From Butyrivibrio sp. NC2007 (GTDB lineage: Bacteria > Bacillota > Clostridia > Lachnospirales > Lachnospiraceae), in the NCBI RefSeq assembly GCF_000421405.1, contig NZ_ATWY01000005.1, forward strand, positions 124,001 to 188,000: DNA of 64,000 bases, written 5' to 3'. Positions 17,407 through 26,347 of the stretch are shown here, piece by piece. Position numbers and translations under genes: made by a program. The first letter of the stretch is position 1; every line of letters begins with the position of its first letter. The notes below the pieces were generated by a model. The model saw nothing but the letters and a program-made list of their open reading frames with translations. It was not told the DNA's origin and ran no database searches.

Positions 17407-17802
17407 ATGTTAAACGAAGAAAAAGTCATTTTGATGACCAAAATGGCTGCCTTCATAGATCGCGAGGGCAAGAAGAACGACGCAATCAATTCATACTTTA
17501 AGAGCGACTACATTGGATTCAATGTTCTTAAATCTTTGATAAGCGCCACTATTGTCTTTGGAGTAGTAGTCGCGACCTATGTTTTATGCAACTTTGAAAC
17601 CGTTTTATCGAATTTATACAATACTGAAAATCTATTAGCCATCGGCAGGAGGTACTTGATGTATTACCTCCTGCTTGTTGGCGTGTATTCCCTTGTATCA
17701 TATGTCATTTATTCCTATCGTTACAGCAAGATGCGTAAGAGTATGAAGGCATATTATGCAGATCTTAAGAAATTAGCCAGAATTTACGAAAAGGAACAAT
17801 GA
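17407..17802 (+). CDS. Small membrane protein, two transmembrane segments, unknown
   Basis: 131 residues with two hydrophobic helices at about 39-62 and 82-104, a charged N-terminus, and a basic C-terminal tail. The pattern (N and C termini both inside) and the tail rich in Lys and Tyr suggest a small integral protein. I do not recognise the family. It lies 9 bp after yvyF with a GGAGCAG ribosome site and one base before the next membrane protein, in the run leading to cdaA. Confidence 0.72.
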   Translation: MLNEEKVILMTKMAAFIDREGKKNDAINSYFKSDYIGFNVLKSLISATIVFGVVVATYVLCNFETVLSNLYNTENLLAIGRRYLMYYLLLVGVYSLVSYVIYSYRYSKMRKSMKAYYADLKKLARIYEKEQ

Positions 17803-17803
17803 C

Positions 17804-18742
17804 ATGACATCACTATTGGAATTAAAACAGTATATAAAGCGCTTTTACATCAAGTATGAAACTTACATCACATACGTCTGGAAATTCCTTCTGGCACTTG
17901 TGTCTATCCTGGTTATCAACAGCAAGCTCGGATATATGGACGCACTTACAAATATCGCCATTGTCATGATGGCTTCACTTTTGTGCGCAATTCTTCCGGC
18001 TAATTTTATTGTATTTGTTTCAGCAGCGTTTATCCTGGGACATCTGTATTCCCTTGCGATGGAGTGTGCGCTCATCGCACTGGTGATATTTATATTGATG
18101 TTCCTTTTGTACTTCAGATTTTCGCCTAAGGACACATTGGCGGTTCTTCTGACACCGATCTTTTTCTTCATGCATATCCCATATGTTATGCCACTTGCTA
18201 TGGGACTTTTGGGAACACCGGCGTCAGTAGTTTCTGTTTCCTTCGGACTTGTAATCTCATACATGATCACTTACTTCTCTTCAAATGCCACAAGCTTTGG
18301 CAGTGACGGAGTAGTGGAGGCAGCCAACGGATTCTCTACAATTGTCAATGGAATCATCGGCAACAAGGAGATGATGGTGATGATAGTTGTATTTGCCATT
18401 GTCCTGATACTGGTTTACATCATCAGAAGATCTTCAATCGATCACTGCTGGAAGATTGCCATCGCAGCAGGATCCATCGGACTTATGATCTTTACCCTCA
18501 TCGGAGATATCATGTCAGATACACAGATATCGATCGCCGGGGTTATTTTGGGAACTATCATCTCAGCACTCTTGATGCTGGTGGTTGAGTTCTTTGCGTT
18601 TAACATGGATTACAGCAGAACCGAGAAGGTTCAGTTTGAAGATGACGAGTATTATTACTATGTCAAGGCAGTGCCCAAGGTTACTGTCGCAACCCCCGAA
18701 AGGAAGGTAAAAAAGATTAACCGCGCAAGAGAGCAGCACTGA
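17804..18742 (+). CDS. Polytopic membrane protein upstream of cdaA, unknown
   Basis: 312 residues with about nine hydrophobic segments and a cytoplasmic tail of about 45 residues that has an acidic-aromatic patch (EDDEYYYYVKAVPKV) and a basic end. No transporter signature is evident. It is cotranscribed with cdaA (19 bp before its ATG). Because CdaA is a membrane enzyme regulated by partner proteins, this gene is a candidate partner; that is inference from position only. Confidence 0.75.
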   Translation: MTSLLELKQYIKRFYIKYETYITYVWKFLLALVSILVINSKLGYMDALTNIAIVMMASLLCAILPANFIVFVSAAFILGHLYSLAMECALIALVIFILMFLLYFRFSPKDTLAVLLTPIFFFMHIPYVMPLAMGLLGTPASVVSVSFGLVISYMITYFSSNATSFGSDGVVEAANGFSTIVNGIIGNKEMMVMIVVFAIVLILVYIIRRSSIDHCWKIAIAAGSIGLMIFTLIGDIMSDTQISIAGVILGTIISALLMLVVEFFAFNMDYSRTEKVQFEDDEYYYYVKAVPKVTVATPERKVKKINRAREQH

Positions 18743-18761
18743 TTAGTTTTTGGGGAATGTC

Positions 18762-19628
18762 ATGGATCAGTTAGATTTTATTTTTGACTTCAACAGAACA
18801 AGCCTTCACATGCCAACCATCAGATTTTCTGATGTATTGGAAGTTTTTATCATTGCGTTTCTGATATATCACATTCTGGTATGGGCAAGAAGTACTAGAC
18901 TATGGTCTCTTTTAAAAGGGGTCATAGTTATTCTTGTGTTCATTTTGCTCTGTGCGCTTTTAAACATGTCGACGATCCTGTGGATTGTTGAGAGGGTATT
19001 CAGTATCGCCATCATAGCTATCGTGGTAATACTCCAGCCCGAGCTCAGGAAGGCGCTGGAAGAACTGGGAAGGAAGAATTTCTTTTCCAATGTCTTGTCC
19101 CTTGGTGATATGAAGAGTTCCGGAAGGTTCTCGGACAAGACTCTCAATGAGATCACAAGAGCCTGCGTTGAGATGGCCAAGGTCAGGACCGGAGCGCTTA
19201 TCGTTATTGAGCAGAATCATCCGCTTACTGAGTATGAGAGAACCGGTATTGATGTGGACGGAATAGTAACCAGTCAGCTCCTCATCAATATTTTCGAGCA
19301 TAATACACCGCTCCACGACGGAGCAGTAATAATCCGTGGTGACAGGATCACCTCGGCAACCTGTTATCTTCCGCTTTCCGACAACATGGGAATCGGTAAG
19401 GAACTGGGAACAAGACACCGTGCAGGAATCGGTGTGTCTGAGGCTTCAGACTGCTTTGTTATCATAGTTTCAGAGGAGACAGGTAAGATAAGCGTTGCAT
19501 ATGAAGGAGAGCTTGAAAGAGCTCTTGACAGTGACAGGCTAAGGGAGCGCCTGAGAGTTATCCAGGACAAGCATGAGGAAGAAGCACCCATCAAGTACCT
19601 TGCCAGAAAGGCCAAGGTGAGAAAATGA
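18762..19628 (+). CDS. cdaA: Diadenylate cyclase CdaA
   Basis: 288 residues. Three membrane helices occupy about residues 15-90, then a DAC domain with the two catalytic motifs: DGAVIIRGDRI near 185 and GTRHRAGIG near 215. It condenses two ATP to c-di-AMP, the essential second messenger for potassium and wall homeostasis. ATG 18762 fits the TGGGGAA ribosome site and the family N-terminus; TTG 18750 upstream is less likely. The stop overlaps the cdaR start (ATGA). Confidence 0.95.
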   Translation: MDQLDFIFDFNRTSLHMPTIRFSDVLEVFIIAFLIYHILVWARSTRLWSLLKGVIVILVFILLCALLNMSTILWIVERVFSIAIIAIVVILQPELRKALEELGRKNFFSNVLSLGDMKSSGRFSDKTLNEITRACVEMAKVRTGALIVIEQNHPLTEYERTGIDVDGIVTSQLLINIFEHNTPLHDGAVIIRGDRITSATCYLPLSDNMGIGKELGTRHRAGIGVSEASDCFVIIVSEETGKISVAYEGELERALDSDRLRERLRVIQDKHEEEAPIKYLARKAKVRK

Positions 19629-20899
19629 AGAGACTGACGGCCAACTGGGGACTTAAGCTTGCTTCACTGATATTTGCGATGGTTGTGTGGTTCCTTGTAA
19701 CCAACATAAACGACCCCATCACTTCGGTGAGGTACAACAATATTCCCGTAACACTAAAAAACACCAATCTTATTACCGATCAGGGCCAGGTTTACACCAT
19801 TCTTGATGGCAGTGATACCATCAGCAGTGTGACAATCTATGCGCCCAGATCAATAATAGATTCCCTGAGTCTTAACAATATTATTGCAACAGCGGATCTG
19901 CAGGAGCTTTCAAGCTTCAATACCGTTAATATCGATGTTAAGACCAACAAGTACTTTGACAAGATTGAGAAGATAGACACCAGTTCCGACATGGTCAAGC
20001 TCAGCGTAGAGAGAAAGGCATCAAAATCCCTTGCTCTCGGAGCAACAACCTCAGGTTCACTGGCTGACGGATATGTTATCGGAGACGTCTCCACCGAGCA
20101 GAACATGGTGAGGATAAGCGGACCTGAATCCGTTGTAAATCGTGTCGCTTCTGCCACGGTAGATGTCGATGTCACAGGATTTACCTCCAACATAGGAACC
20201 GATGCGGATATTGTACTGCTTGATTCCGAGGGAGAGCCTGTAGATGCTTCACTTGTCTCTATGAACATCAAGACAGTAAGAGTCAACGTTGTAATCTATG
20301 AGACCAAGTATGTGCCGATCACTTATAATGTGACAGGAGTGCCGGCAAACGGATACATTTTTACAAAAGAGATTGAGAGTACCCCTGATGCTGTGCAGAT
20401 AGCAGGCAGAAGCAGCACTCTTTCATCCGTAAACGAGATCATTGTTGATGATCCCAACATAAATGTTGATGGGCTTAATTCAAATCTGACTTATACCTAT
20501 AATTTGAGCCAGTTCCTTCCATCAGGGGTAACTCTGGCGGATAAAGACTTTAACGGATCTGTTTCTGTGGTGATACATGTATCACCTGTCGAGAGCAGAA
20601 CTTACGACGTGAATGTTTCCAAGATAAGCGTTAACGGAGAAGCCGAGGGCTTTAAGGTCTATGTCGATGACAGTGAGTATGACACCGTATCACTTACTCT
20701 TCAGGGGCTTTCTGCTGCTCTTAATGCCATTTCAGAGAATTCTCTTCAGGGAAGTGTAAGTGTAGATGAAATACTCGCAGCTAATGATCTTACCGAACTC
20801 ACAGCAGGAACCTACAGCGCAGATGTGGATTGGGCTTTGCCCGAGGGCGTCAGCGAAAAGGGAACAGTGAGTGTCTATGTGACAGTTGAACAGAATTAA
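19625..20899 (+). CDS. cdaR: CdaR, YbbR-domain regulator of CdaA
   Basis: 424 residues. A single N-terminal membrane anchor (about 10-27) is followed by about four extracytoplasmic YbbR repeats of roughly 80 residues each, rich in Ser, Thr, Val and Asp. CdaR binds CdaA and alters c-di-AMP output. The four-base overlap with cdaA is the standard arrangement. In most Firmicutes glmM follows; here an HPr-like gene follows instead. Confidence 0.9.
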   Translation: MKRLTANWGLKLASLIFAMVVWFLVTNINDPITSVRYNNIPVTLKNTNLITDQGQVYTILDGSDTISSVTIYAPRSIIDSLSLNNIIATADLQELSSFNTVNIDVKTNKYFDKIEKIDTSSDMVKLSVERKASKSLALGATTSGSLADGYVIGDVSTEQNMVRISGPESVVNRVASATVDVDVTGFTSNIGTDADIVLLDSEGEPVDASLVSMNIKTVRVNVVIYETKYVPITYNVTGVPANGYIFTKEIESTPDAVQIAGRSSTLSSVNEIIVDDPNINVDGLNSNLTYTYNLSQFLPSGVTLADKDFNGSVSVVIHVSPVESRTYDVNVSKISVNGEAEGFKVYVDDSEYDTVSLTLQGLSAALNAISENSLQGSVSVDEILAANDLTELTAGTYSADVDWALPEGVSEKGTVSVYVTVEQN

Positions 20900-20917
20900 T
20901 TTAGGAGGAAATGCTTA

Positions 20918-21181
20918 ATGGTAACGAAAAAAGTTGTCATTACCAATCCTACAGGATTACATCTTCGTCCTGCCGGCAATCTTTGCAAGGTGGCGATGAA
21001 CTATAAATCGCATATTACTTTTAATTACGGTGATAACACGGCCAATGCAAAGAGTGTTTTGAGCGTCCTGGGTGCATGCATCAAATGCGGCGATGAACTG
21101 GAGTTTAAATGCGAAGGCCCGGATGAAGAAGAGGCTATGCAGGCGCTTATTGAGGCCATTGAAACAGGACTTGGCGAGTGA
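20918..21181 (+). CDS. HPr-family phosphocarrier protein
   Basis: 87 residues, the normal HPr size. His15, the phospho-acceptor from PEP and Enzyme I, is present in GLHLRPAG; the usual residue after it is Ala but here is Leu. Ser46, the target of HPr kinase, is also present (NAKSVLS). It should therefore be able to take part in both sugar transport and catabolite control. There are extra cysteines (C23 and two near residues 53-56). The AGGAGGAAA ribosome site is strong. It sits directly after cdaR. Confidence 0.88.
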   Translation: MVTKKVVITNPTGLHLRPAGNLCKVAMNYKSHITFNYGDNTANAKSVLSVLGACIKCGDELEFKCEGPDEEEAMQALIEAIETGLGE

Positions 21182-21199
21182 ACTATCTTGTGTTAAAAT
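21171..21199 (+). promoter_or_regulatory. Probable promoter for the DUF3048 lipoprotein gene
   Basis: TTGGCG (21171-21176, inside the end of the HPr gene) and TAAAAT (21194-21199) are spaced by 17 bp. The start codon is 37 nt further on, with a GAGGGAG ribosome site between. Confidence 0.5.
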
Positions 21200-21235
21200 C
21201 ACATGAGTTAAAATTTTAAAGAGGGAGTTTTGGAA

Positions 21236-22414
21236 ATGAAAAAGTTAAAAGCTGCATTAGTTGCAGGTCTTGCTGTAACAATGCTTTTTGGTTGCGGAAA
21301 AGCCAGCGATGAAGCTGTTGTCGGACTTAGTATTGAGAAGCTTGAAGATGTTCAGGATGTAACACCTGCAGCAACAGAGGCAACATCTGAAGAGGAAGAG
21401 GTTATCGATGAGGATGCTCCTCCTGCAGAAGGAATGGTAAGAAGCTACTTCACAAACCAGTGGGTTGATGAAGCTGTTAATAATACAAGACCTATCGCAG
21501 TTATGTACCCTATCAACAAGGAAGCTCAGCCACAGTACGGACTTAGCAATGTGGCAGTTTTCTATGAGATCATGGAAGAAGGCAGCATGAGCCGTCAGAT
21601 GGGTATCGTTGAGGACTGGCAGAATCTTGAGCGTATCGGTAATATCCGTAGTATCCGTGATTACTTCGTATATGCTGCTCTTGAGTATGATCCGGTTATC
21701 GTTCACTACGGCGGACCTGAGCTCTATGTTAAGACAATTCTTACACGTTCAGATGTAGATAACTTAAACGGTGTCGGTGGTGTTATGGGTTCTGATTACG
21801 GCGCATTCTTCAGAGTACCTGAGGGAAGTACTTCAGAGCACACAGCTTTCACAGACGGATCTCACGTATCAAGTGCTATCAGCAAGGCCGGTTTCTCACT
21901 TGAGCACAGAGATTCATTTAATGGTGAGCCACACTTTAAGTTTACAGGATATACAAATCCCAACACACTTGAGGATTACTCAGATGCTGTAGAGGCAACT
22001 GAGATCGATATGTCAGGATGCTTCCCTGTTACCAAGTCAACCCTTACTTATGATGAAGAGAAGGGCGTATATCTTAAGACTCTTTACGGCTCAGCTCAAA
22101 AGGATGCTCTTACAGGTGAGCAGCTTTCATTTGCAAATATCGTGATCCAGAGAACATATCACGAGACTCGTGATGACAACGGATACCTTGCTTATCAGAT
22201 GCACGATACAACCAACGATGGTTACTTTATCACCAAGGGCAAGATGATCCATGTTACCTGGGAAAAGACAGATGACTACGCACCTACAAAATACTTTGAT
22301 GACAACGGTAATGAGGTTACCTTCAACACAGGTAGAACAATGATCTTTGTTGTTCAGCTTAAGGGTAAGTCATTCTCCAAGTTCAAGGTTAACGGAGTAG
22401 AGTACGCAGATTGA
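21236..22414 (+). CDS. DUF3048 (YerB-like) lipoprotein
   Basis: 392 residues. The signal peptide ends in the lipobox LFGC (Cys20), followed by an acidic linker. The globular part has the DUF3048 hallmarks RPIAVMYPINKEAQPQYGLS, EIMEEGSMSRQMGI and NIRSIRDYFV (landmarks only). Family members are exported proteins found widely in Firmicutes with no agreed function. ATG 21236 is preferred to TTG 21230 because of the GAGGGAG placement. It is followed by a hairpin and the rfbD gene. Confidence 0.85.
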   Translation: MKKLKAALVAGLAVTMLFGCGKASDEAVVGLSIEKLEDVQDVTPAATEATSEEEEVIDEDAPPAEGMVRSYFTNQWVDEAVNNTRPIAVMYPINKEAQPQYGLSNVAVFYEIMEEGSMSRQMGIVEDWQNLERIGNIRSIRDYFVYAALEYDPVIVHYGGPELYVKTILTRSDVDNLNGVGGVMGSDYGAFFRVPEGSTSEHTAFTDGSHVSSAISKAGFSLEHRDSFNGEPHFKFTGYTNPNTLEDYSDAVEATEIDMSGCFPVTKSTLTYDEEKGVYLKTLYGSAQKDALTGEQLSFANIVIQRTYHETRDDNGYLAYQMHDTTNDGYFITKGKMIHVTWEKTDDYAPTKYFDDNGNEVTFNTGRTMIFVVQLKGKSFSKFKVNGVEYAD

Positions 22415-22441
22415 TATCTGCAAACGTAATGTAAATAATAG

Positions 22442-22466
22442 GCGGACGGCAGAGATGTCGTCCGCT
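22442..22466 (+). terminator. Hairpin between the DUF3048 gene and rfbD
   Basis: GCGGACG (22442-22448) pairs with CGTCCGC (22459-22465). No real T-run follows (TAAGTGTTTC), so it may be a weak terminator or an RNA-processing hairpin. Confidence 0.4.
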
Positions 22467-22502
22467 AAGTGTTTCGTCAGATAAAACTGAAAGGTGATTA
22501 AA

Positions 22503-23375
22503 ATGGAGAAAATCATTGTAACCGGATGTAACGGACAGCTTGGAAGAGCAATCAACTTAGAGCTTCCAAAGGATAAGTATGAGCTTATCAATACAGATGT
22601 ATTCCAGGGAGAAGGAATCATTCCGCTTGATATCACTAATGTCGATGCGGTAGTCGACCTTGCAAGAAAGACAAAAGCAAGCGCCATCATCAACTGCGCA
22701 GCCTACACTGCTGTTGATAAGCAGGAGAGTGATATCGACCTCTCTTACAAGATAAATGCAATCGGCCCGAGAAACCTTGCAATAGCAGCAACTGAGGTTG
22801 GTGCTAAGCTTGTTCATGTTTCAACCGACTACGTCTTTGAGGGAAATGGCACAAGACCTTATACCGAGTTTGATAAGACAGGACCTGTCAGTGTATATGG
22901 AAAGACAAAGCTTGCCGGCGAAGAAATGGTAAAGCAGTTCGCCAAGGATTTCTTTATCATAAGAACTGCATGGCTCTACGGAGACGGCAAGAATTTCGTT
23001 AAGACAATGCTCTCTCTTTCAGAGAAATACGACGAGGTAAGCGTTGTTAAGGATCAGCTCGGTACACCAACCAGTACAAAAGAGCTGGCAAAGGCAATCC
23101 ACTTCCTTCTCGGAACCGAGAACTACGGAGTATTCCATGGTACCTGTGAGGGTGACACCAACTGGGCAGACTTTACGGAGGAGATCTTCAGGATCGCCGG
23201 CAAGTCAACCAGAGTTAACCACGTAACAACCAAGGAATACACTGAGAAGAACCCTCAGGCAGCTCCGAGACCTGCATACAGTATTCTTGAGAACTATATG
23301 TTCAAGCTTACATCTGACTTTATGTTTGCTGACTGGCATGATGCAATCGAAGTTTACCTTAAGGAGATGCTTTGA
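22503..23375 (+). CDS. rfbD: dTDP-4-dehydrorhamnose reductase
   Basis: 290 residues of the RmlD family. The NAD(P)-binding loop GCNGQLGRAI, the Ser/Tyr/Lys triad (STDYVFEG, VYGKTKLAGE) and YGDGKNFVKTML are as expected. It reduces dTDP-4-keto-rhamnose to dTDP-L-rhamnose for the surface glycan. RmlA, RmlB and RmlC are not in the window. Start ATG 22503 is set by the AAAGGTGA ribosome site; GTG 22494 overlaps that site. The stop overlaps the next gene by one base. Confidence 0.92.
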   Translation: MEKIIVTGCNGQLGRAINLELPKDKYELINTDVFQGEGIIPLDITNVDAVVDLARKTKASAIINCAAYTAVDKQESDIDLSYKINAIGPRNLAIAATEVGAKLVHVSTDYVFEGNGTRPYTEFDKTGPVSVYGKTKLAGEEMVKQFAKDFFIIRTAWLYGDGKNFVKTMLSLSEKYDEVSVVKDQLGTPTSTKELAKAIHFLLGTENYGVFHGTCEGDTNWADFTEEIFRIAGKSTRVNHVTTKEYTEKNPQAAPRPAYSILENYMFKLTSDFMFADWHDAIEVYLKEML

Positions 23376-23827
23376 TGAGTTTTATTAGCGGTTTATTTAG
23401 CAACAAAATACTTATTGCTGCGTTTTGTGGCTGGCTGGTAGCTCAGGTTTTGAAGACCATTATATATGTTGCGGTAAATAAGACTTTTAATCCCGAAAGG
23501 CTTTTGGGAGATGGCGGAATGCCAAGTTCACACTCGGCAACAGTAATGGCGATGGTGACGTCTACAGCCTTCTATTTTGGACCGGATACCTTTGAATTTG
23601 CAGTTACAGCCATTCTTGCACTCATCGTCATGCATGATGCCATGGGTGTAAGACGCGAGACGGGCAAACAGGCCAAGGTCATCAACAACATGATGGACTG
23701 GTTTGTACAAAACAGTGATATCTCTCCGGAGGAAAAGCTCAAGGAATTCGTTGGACATTCACCGACGCAGGTTTTCTTCGGCGCACTTCTTGGCATAATT
23801 GTAGGAATCGTCGTTTGCAATCTTTAA
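23375..23827 (+). CDS. DUF212 (divergent PAP2-like) membrane protein
   Basis: 150 residues with three or four hydrophobic segments. The loop GDGGMPSSHSAT resembles the PSGH motif of PAP2 phosphatases, and RRETGKQAKVIN follows. Members are called divergent PAP2 or acid phosphatase-related, and may act on lipid-linked phosphates, but activity has not been shown for most. The gene overlaps rfbD by one base (TGATG), so it is coupled to it. Confidence 0.85.
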   Translation: MSFISGLFSNKILIAAFCGWLVAQVLKTIIYVAVNKTFNPERLLGDGGMPSSHSATVMAMVTSTAFYFGPDTFEFAVTAILALIVMHDAMGVRRETGKQAKVINNMMDWFVQNSDISPEEKLKEFVGHSPTQVFFGALLGIIVGIVVCNL

Positions 23828-23856
23828 TCACTTACCTATTGGGGGCATAAATAACT

Positions 23857-25677
23857 ATGCTGACAGTGCTTGTTATCTGGATGTATGTCATAGCTACAAC
23901 ATATCTTATTGGATACGGCTTTCTGATGTCTTTGGTCAATATGCCGGGTATGCTTCCCGGCAAAAAGAACAAGAAACACGAAAGAGAAAGCAGAAGATAC
24001 GACTTTAAGTTCAGAGAGAGCTACATCATTACCGGAATTGTTCTGGTTACAGTTTATGCGCAGATAGTCAGTCTATTTACAAAGGTTTCTTTAGGTGCCA
24101 ATTTGGTTTTGCTTGCACTCAGCGTCCTTATCGCTGTTTATTATCGCGAGGAGCTCAGTGATGATTTTCTTAGTATGCTTGGCAAGCTGAAAGCCGGCGC
24201 AAACTTCTATGTATATCTTGCAGTTTTTCTGATCATGGCCTATGGGGCATCACACGGGTATATGCACTATGACTCGGATCTTTATCATGCCCAGGCAATC
24301 CGTTGGATAGAAGAATATGGAATCGTAAGAGGTCTTGGCAATCTACATGTGAGACTTGCTTATAACAGCTCTGCTTTTCCGCTGTCAGCTCTTTATAGTT
24401 TTAGATTTCTTGGGGGACAGTCCTATCATGTAATGTCCGGATTTTTCGCACTCCTCCTTGCATGGCAGTGCGTCGATATCAAGAACTTCGTCAGAAGAGG
24501 ACATCCGGTAATCTCGGACTTTGCCCGTCTTGCAGCCATTTACTATCTCTTTACCATATATGATGAGATGATGGCTCCGGCTTCAGACTATTTCCTTTCC
24601 TGCCTCGTTTTCTACATAATCATCCATTGGCTTGATATGAATGTAAGGCATGAGAGATCCTATCTGCCATATATTTTGCTGGCTCTTTTGGGAGTATTTG
24701 CTATTACCATCAAACTTTCCGCAGCGCCGATGCTTCTTTTGACAATAGTTCCGATCTATAAGCTTTTCCACAACAGGACAAAACAGAAGATGAGGGCATT
24801 CTGGGTTTCGGTGGCGCTTGCCTTTGTAATTGTGCTCCCGTTCCTCATCAGGAATATAATCCTGTCCGGATGGCTGTTATATCCGGTAACTTTCCTTGAT
24901 TTCTTTGGCTTTTACTGGGAGATTCCAAAAGGTCTCGCAGCCTATGATGCCCTTGAGATCAGGACCTTCGGAAGAGGCTACAACGACGTTGCAACTTACG
25001 CAAGTGCACCAATGTCTGAGTGGATACCGAACTGGTTTGCAAGTATTACGGGTTTAGATAAGATAATGCTGATACTGGCGCTGCTTTCAATCATAGTGTA
25101 TGTTATTTATCTTGTGTATTTTGTACTTGCCTTTGCCGGAGAAAAGACCGAGAAGTTAAAGGGTCTTAATGACTCCAAGGTCTTTGAAATCAGCCACAGA
25201 AGTATGCTGAGCATGGCGGACTTTCTTACGATCGGAGGAACTCTTATCGGCTGTTTTGCATTCTGGTTCATGAGCGCTCCGCTTATCAGATACGGAATTG
25301 TATACGTCTGGCTCCTGCCGGCAGTGATTCTGGGAAGGACATTTATTCTCGCCTACAACAGGCTCTTCGAGGATGAGGTAAAAGACACTGTGGTGAAGGC
25401 CTTCGTTATCGTCTTTTTAGCCTGGTTTATCTATAAATGTGCGATTGTTGCACTGGAGGATAACAGGCACTTTAACCCTGAGTATCTGCTAAGGCAGCAG
25501 GACTATGGCAGCTATGAAGTAGATACCTTTAAATTGGGTGATGAGACCTTTTATTATCCCGTTTCGGGAGACCAGGTCGGCTATGATCCATTCCCTTCTG
25601 CAACCCATGATATTACGGGGGAAGTAGAACTTATAGGGGGAGAAATTAAAGAAGGATTTAAGGCTGTACACCAATAA
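23857..25677 (+). CDS. Large polytopic membrane protein, GT-C-like
   Basis: 606 residues with about 13 hydrophobic segments. The first large outer loop carries HYDSDLYHAQAIRWIEEYG, an acid-rich motif as in GT-C enzymes, and a soluble tail of about 90 residues ends the protein. It resembles the LIC_10190-type membrane proteins found in glycan clusters; this is from memory. A role in transferring a sugar from a polyprenyl carrier outside the membrane is reasonable but unproven. A GGGGG ribosome site precedes the ATG. Confidence 0.75.
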   Translation: MLTVLVIWMYVIATTYLIGYGFLMSLVNMPGMLPGKKNKKHERESRRYDFKFRESYIITGIVLVTVYAQIVSLFTKVSLGANLVLLALSVLIAVYYREELSDDFLSMLGKLKAGANFYVYLAVFLIMAYGASHGYMHYDSDLYHAQAIRWIEEYGIVRGLGNLHVRLAYNSSAFPLSALYSFRFLGGQSYHVMSGFFALLLAWQCVDIKNFVRRGHPVISDFARLAAIYYLFTIYDEMMAPASDYFLSCLVFYIIIHWLDMNVRHERSYLPYILLALLGVFAITIKLSAAPMLLLTIVPIYKLFHNRTKQKMRAFWVSVALAFVIVLPFLIRNIILSGWLLYPVTFLDFFGFYWEIPKGLAAYDALEIRTFGRGYNDVATYASAPMSEWIPNWFASITGLDKIMLILALLSIIVYVIYLVYFVLAFAGEKTEKLKGLNDSKVFEISHRSMLSMADFLTIGGTLIGCFAFWFMSAPLIRYGIVYVWLLPAVILGRTFILAYNRLFEDEVKDTVVKAFVIVFLAWFIYKCAIVALEDNRHFNPEYLLRQQDYGSYEVDTFKLGDETFYYPVSGDQVGYDPFPSATHDITGEVELIGGEIKEGFKAVHQ

Positions 25678-25818
25678 TAAAAACATTATAAATTATTTGG
25701 CAATTTATTAATACAAACTAAATTTTCTGACAAAAGACTGTACTTCTCTGATTTTTATTACGAAATAATGTATCATGAATTAATGAAAAGCGTATAAGCT
25801 GCGCTTGGAGGATACATT

Positions 25819-26256
25819 ATGAGAAGAGCGATTTTTTCGGTGATCCTGGTCTTTATGCTTGGAATATTATTTCAACCTGTTACAGCAAAAGCTGCCAGGG
25901 AGGATGATATTGTGGCGCTGATGAACGATGCAAGGGCCCGTCAGGGGCTTACGGCTGTAAGTATTGACCAGACACTTACTAATGTCGCCGAGACTCGAGC
26001 AGTAGAATGCTCCAAGAAGTTTTCTCACATCAGGCCTAACGGAAAGGCGTGGCATACCGTATCGGCAGCAACCAACGCAGAAAATCTTGCACATGCAGTA
26101 AATGATGCGCAGCAGTCCCCTGAAAATGTAGTTCTGGCATGGCTTCTTAGCCCCACGCACAAAGCCAATGTGATGAGAAAGAACTGCACCGGTGTCGGCA
26201 TCGCATATTACAAGGGCGCCAATGGTGAAACCTATATTGTCTGCGAATTTAACTGA
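25819..26256 (+). CDS. Secreted CAP-domain (SCP/PR1) protein
   Basis: 145 residues. A signal peptide of about 25 residues ends at VTAKA, followed by a single CAP domain. The metal-site histidines lie in FSHIRPNGKAWH and LSPTHKANVM, with AENLAHA and GVGIAYYKG between and after. CAP proteins in clostridia are extracellular, often linked to wall or sporulation, with no defined enzyme activity here. It is a single-gene unit with a strong ribosome site (TTGGAGGA) and a terminator after it. Confidence 0.88.
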   Translation: MRRAIFSVILVFMLGILFQPVTAKAAREDDIVALMNDARARQGLTAVSIDQTLTNVAETRAVECSKKFSHIRPNGKAWHTVSAATNAENLAHAVNDAQQSPENVVLAWLLSPTHKANVMRKNCTGVGIAYYKGANGETYIVCEFN

Positions 26257-26292
26257 TTCTAAATACCTTAGGTAGGGGTGTTTCGAATATAT

Positions 26293-26331
26293 AAAAAGGC
26301 TCGTTACTTTGAAAGTGGCGGGCCTTTTTAC
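26293..26331. terminator. Terminator between the converging CAP and fcl genes
   Basis: AAAAAGGCTCG... (26293 onward) pairs with CGGGCCTTTTT (ending 26329); with G-U pairs the plus-strand stem is about 16 bp with a short loop. The A and T runs on both sides allow it to serve both strands, although the minus-strand stem has three mismatches. Confidence 0.75.
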
Positions 26332-26347
26332 TGTTTATTTTATTCTG

